The translations under genes and the position numbers were made by a program. Below, piece after piece: positions 63,782 to 64,000 of a stretch of 64,000 nucleotides of DNA. Every line of letters starts with the position of its first letter. Position 1 is the stretch's first letter. Under the pieces are notes generated by a model that made no database searches, was not told where the DNA came from, and saw only the letters and a program-made list of their open reading frames with translations. This DNA comes from Massilia putida (GTDB taxonomy: Bacteria > Pseudomonadota > Gammaproteobacteria > Burkholderiales > Burkholderiaceae_D), in NCBI RefSeq assembly GCF_001941825.1, contig NZ_CP019038.1, positions 1,984,001 through 2,048,000 on the forward strand. The letters run 5' to 3'.

Positions 63782-64000
63782 ATGACGGCTAACAAGCTCA
63801 AAGTTGCCGGCGCGGCCGCTGCCGTCGTGCTCGTTGGCGCGGCCGCACTGACCATCCACCAGCAAGACGGCTCCCAGCCTGCCGCCTCCAGCCCGGCCGC
63901 GCGCGAAGCCTCGGCCGGCGCGGCCCCGCACGGCCAACCGGGCAAGCCGGCCGGCAGCAGCCGCAAAGGCGGCGACAAGCCACTGTGGCGCAGCCTGAGC
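63782..64000 (+). CDS. DUF3106 family protein, 3' end cut by the window
   Basis: The ATG at 63782 opens a frame to the window end (73 codons, no stop). The N-terminus MTANKLKVAGAAAAVVLVGAAALTIHQQ looks like a signal peptide or anchor. An Ala/Gly/Pro-rich linker follows and the visible end is KPLWRSLS, which resembles the start of the W-x-x-L segment of DUF3106 proteins. It comes 3 bases after the DUF3619 stop codon. The family call rests mainly on this context. Confidence 0.65.
   Translation, partial: MTANKLKVAGAAAAVVLVGAAALTIHQQDGSQPAASSPAAREASAGAAPHGQPGKPAGSSRKGGDKPLWRSLS

Overview
The window looks like a chromosomal segment of a betaproteobacterium of the Burkholderiales, most likely Oxalobacteraceae (Massilia/Telluria-like). 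This is inferred from high GC, gene content and gene order; no database search was possible. The supporting blocks are tpiA-secG-tRNA-Leu(GAG)-nuoA..N followed by a DUF2818 gene, ilvB-ilvH-ilvC near pssA, a divergent ECF sigma factor with DUF3619 and DUF3106 genes, and rpsO-pnp. I saw no IS element, prophage, CRISPR array or rRNA.

Layout. 1-9863 (+): the end of an exported RidA-like protein, two TonB-dependent receptors, and a very large hybrid histidine kinase with a two-component propeller sensor. This looks like a nutrient-sensing and uptake locus. Facing it, 9886-11835 (-), is a REC-GGDEF-EAL protein with a broken GGDEF motif and an intact EAL motif. 11923-20404 (-): a decayed potassium channel gene, a VOC protein, an FMN reductase, an MFS transporter, ispF, ispD, a secreted HExxH protein, a Nudix hydrolase, an NHL-repeat lipoprotein and DUF2818. 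20411-35152 (-): the complete 14-gene respiratory complex I operon. 35448-40460 (-): tRNA-Leu, secG, tpiA, a quinone oxidoreductase with a clear promoter and operator-like dyad, a KGG-repeat stress protein, a Sel1-repeat protein and a DUF2807 protein.

40761-43555 (+) is an M16 peptidase pair, one subunit with the zinc motif and one without. 43601-43789 (-) is a small basic protein. 43924-49885 (-) is the most interesting block: a six-gene stressosome-type cassette, RsbR - RsbS - RsbT - (RsbT-like ATPase fused to a PP2C phosphatase) - histidine kinase with an RsbT-like N-terminus - REC-PAS-kinase-REC protein. It encodes no sigma factor and no DNA-binding output. 50229-53293 (-) holds a small exported protein, pnp and rpsO.

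53485-56269 (+): two tandem paralogous lipoproteins, a TonB-like proline-rich membrane protein and a phasin. 56353-62625 (-): pssA, a SIMPL-domain protein, ilvC, ilvH, ilvB and a glutathione S-transferase. 62793-64000 (+): an ECF sigma factor, a DUF3619 protein and the start of a DUF3106 protein cut by the window edge.

Most genes are ordinary housekeeping genes. The parts worth following up are the stressosome cassette, the receptor/propeller-kinase locus, the channel pseudogene, and several regulatory dyads and repeats (quinone oxidoreductase, M16 operon, phasin, nuo leader).
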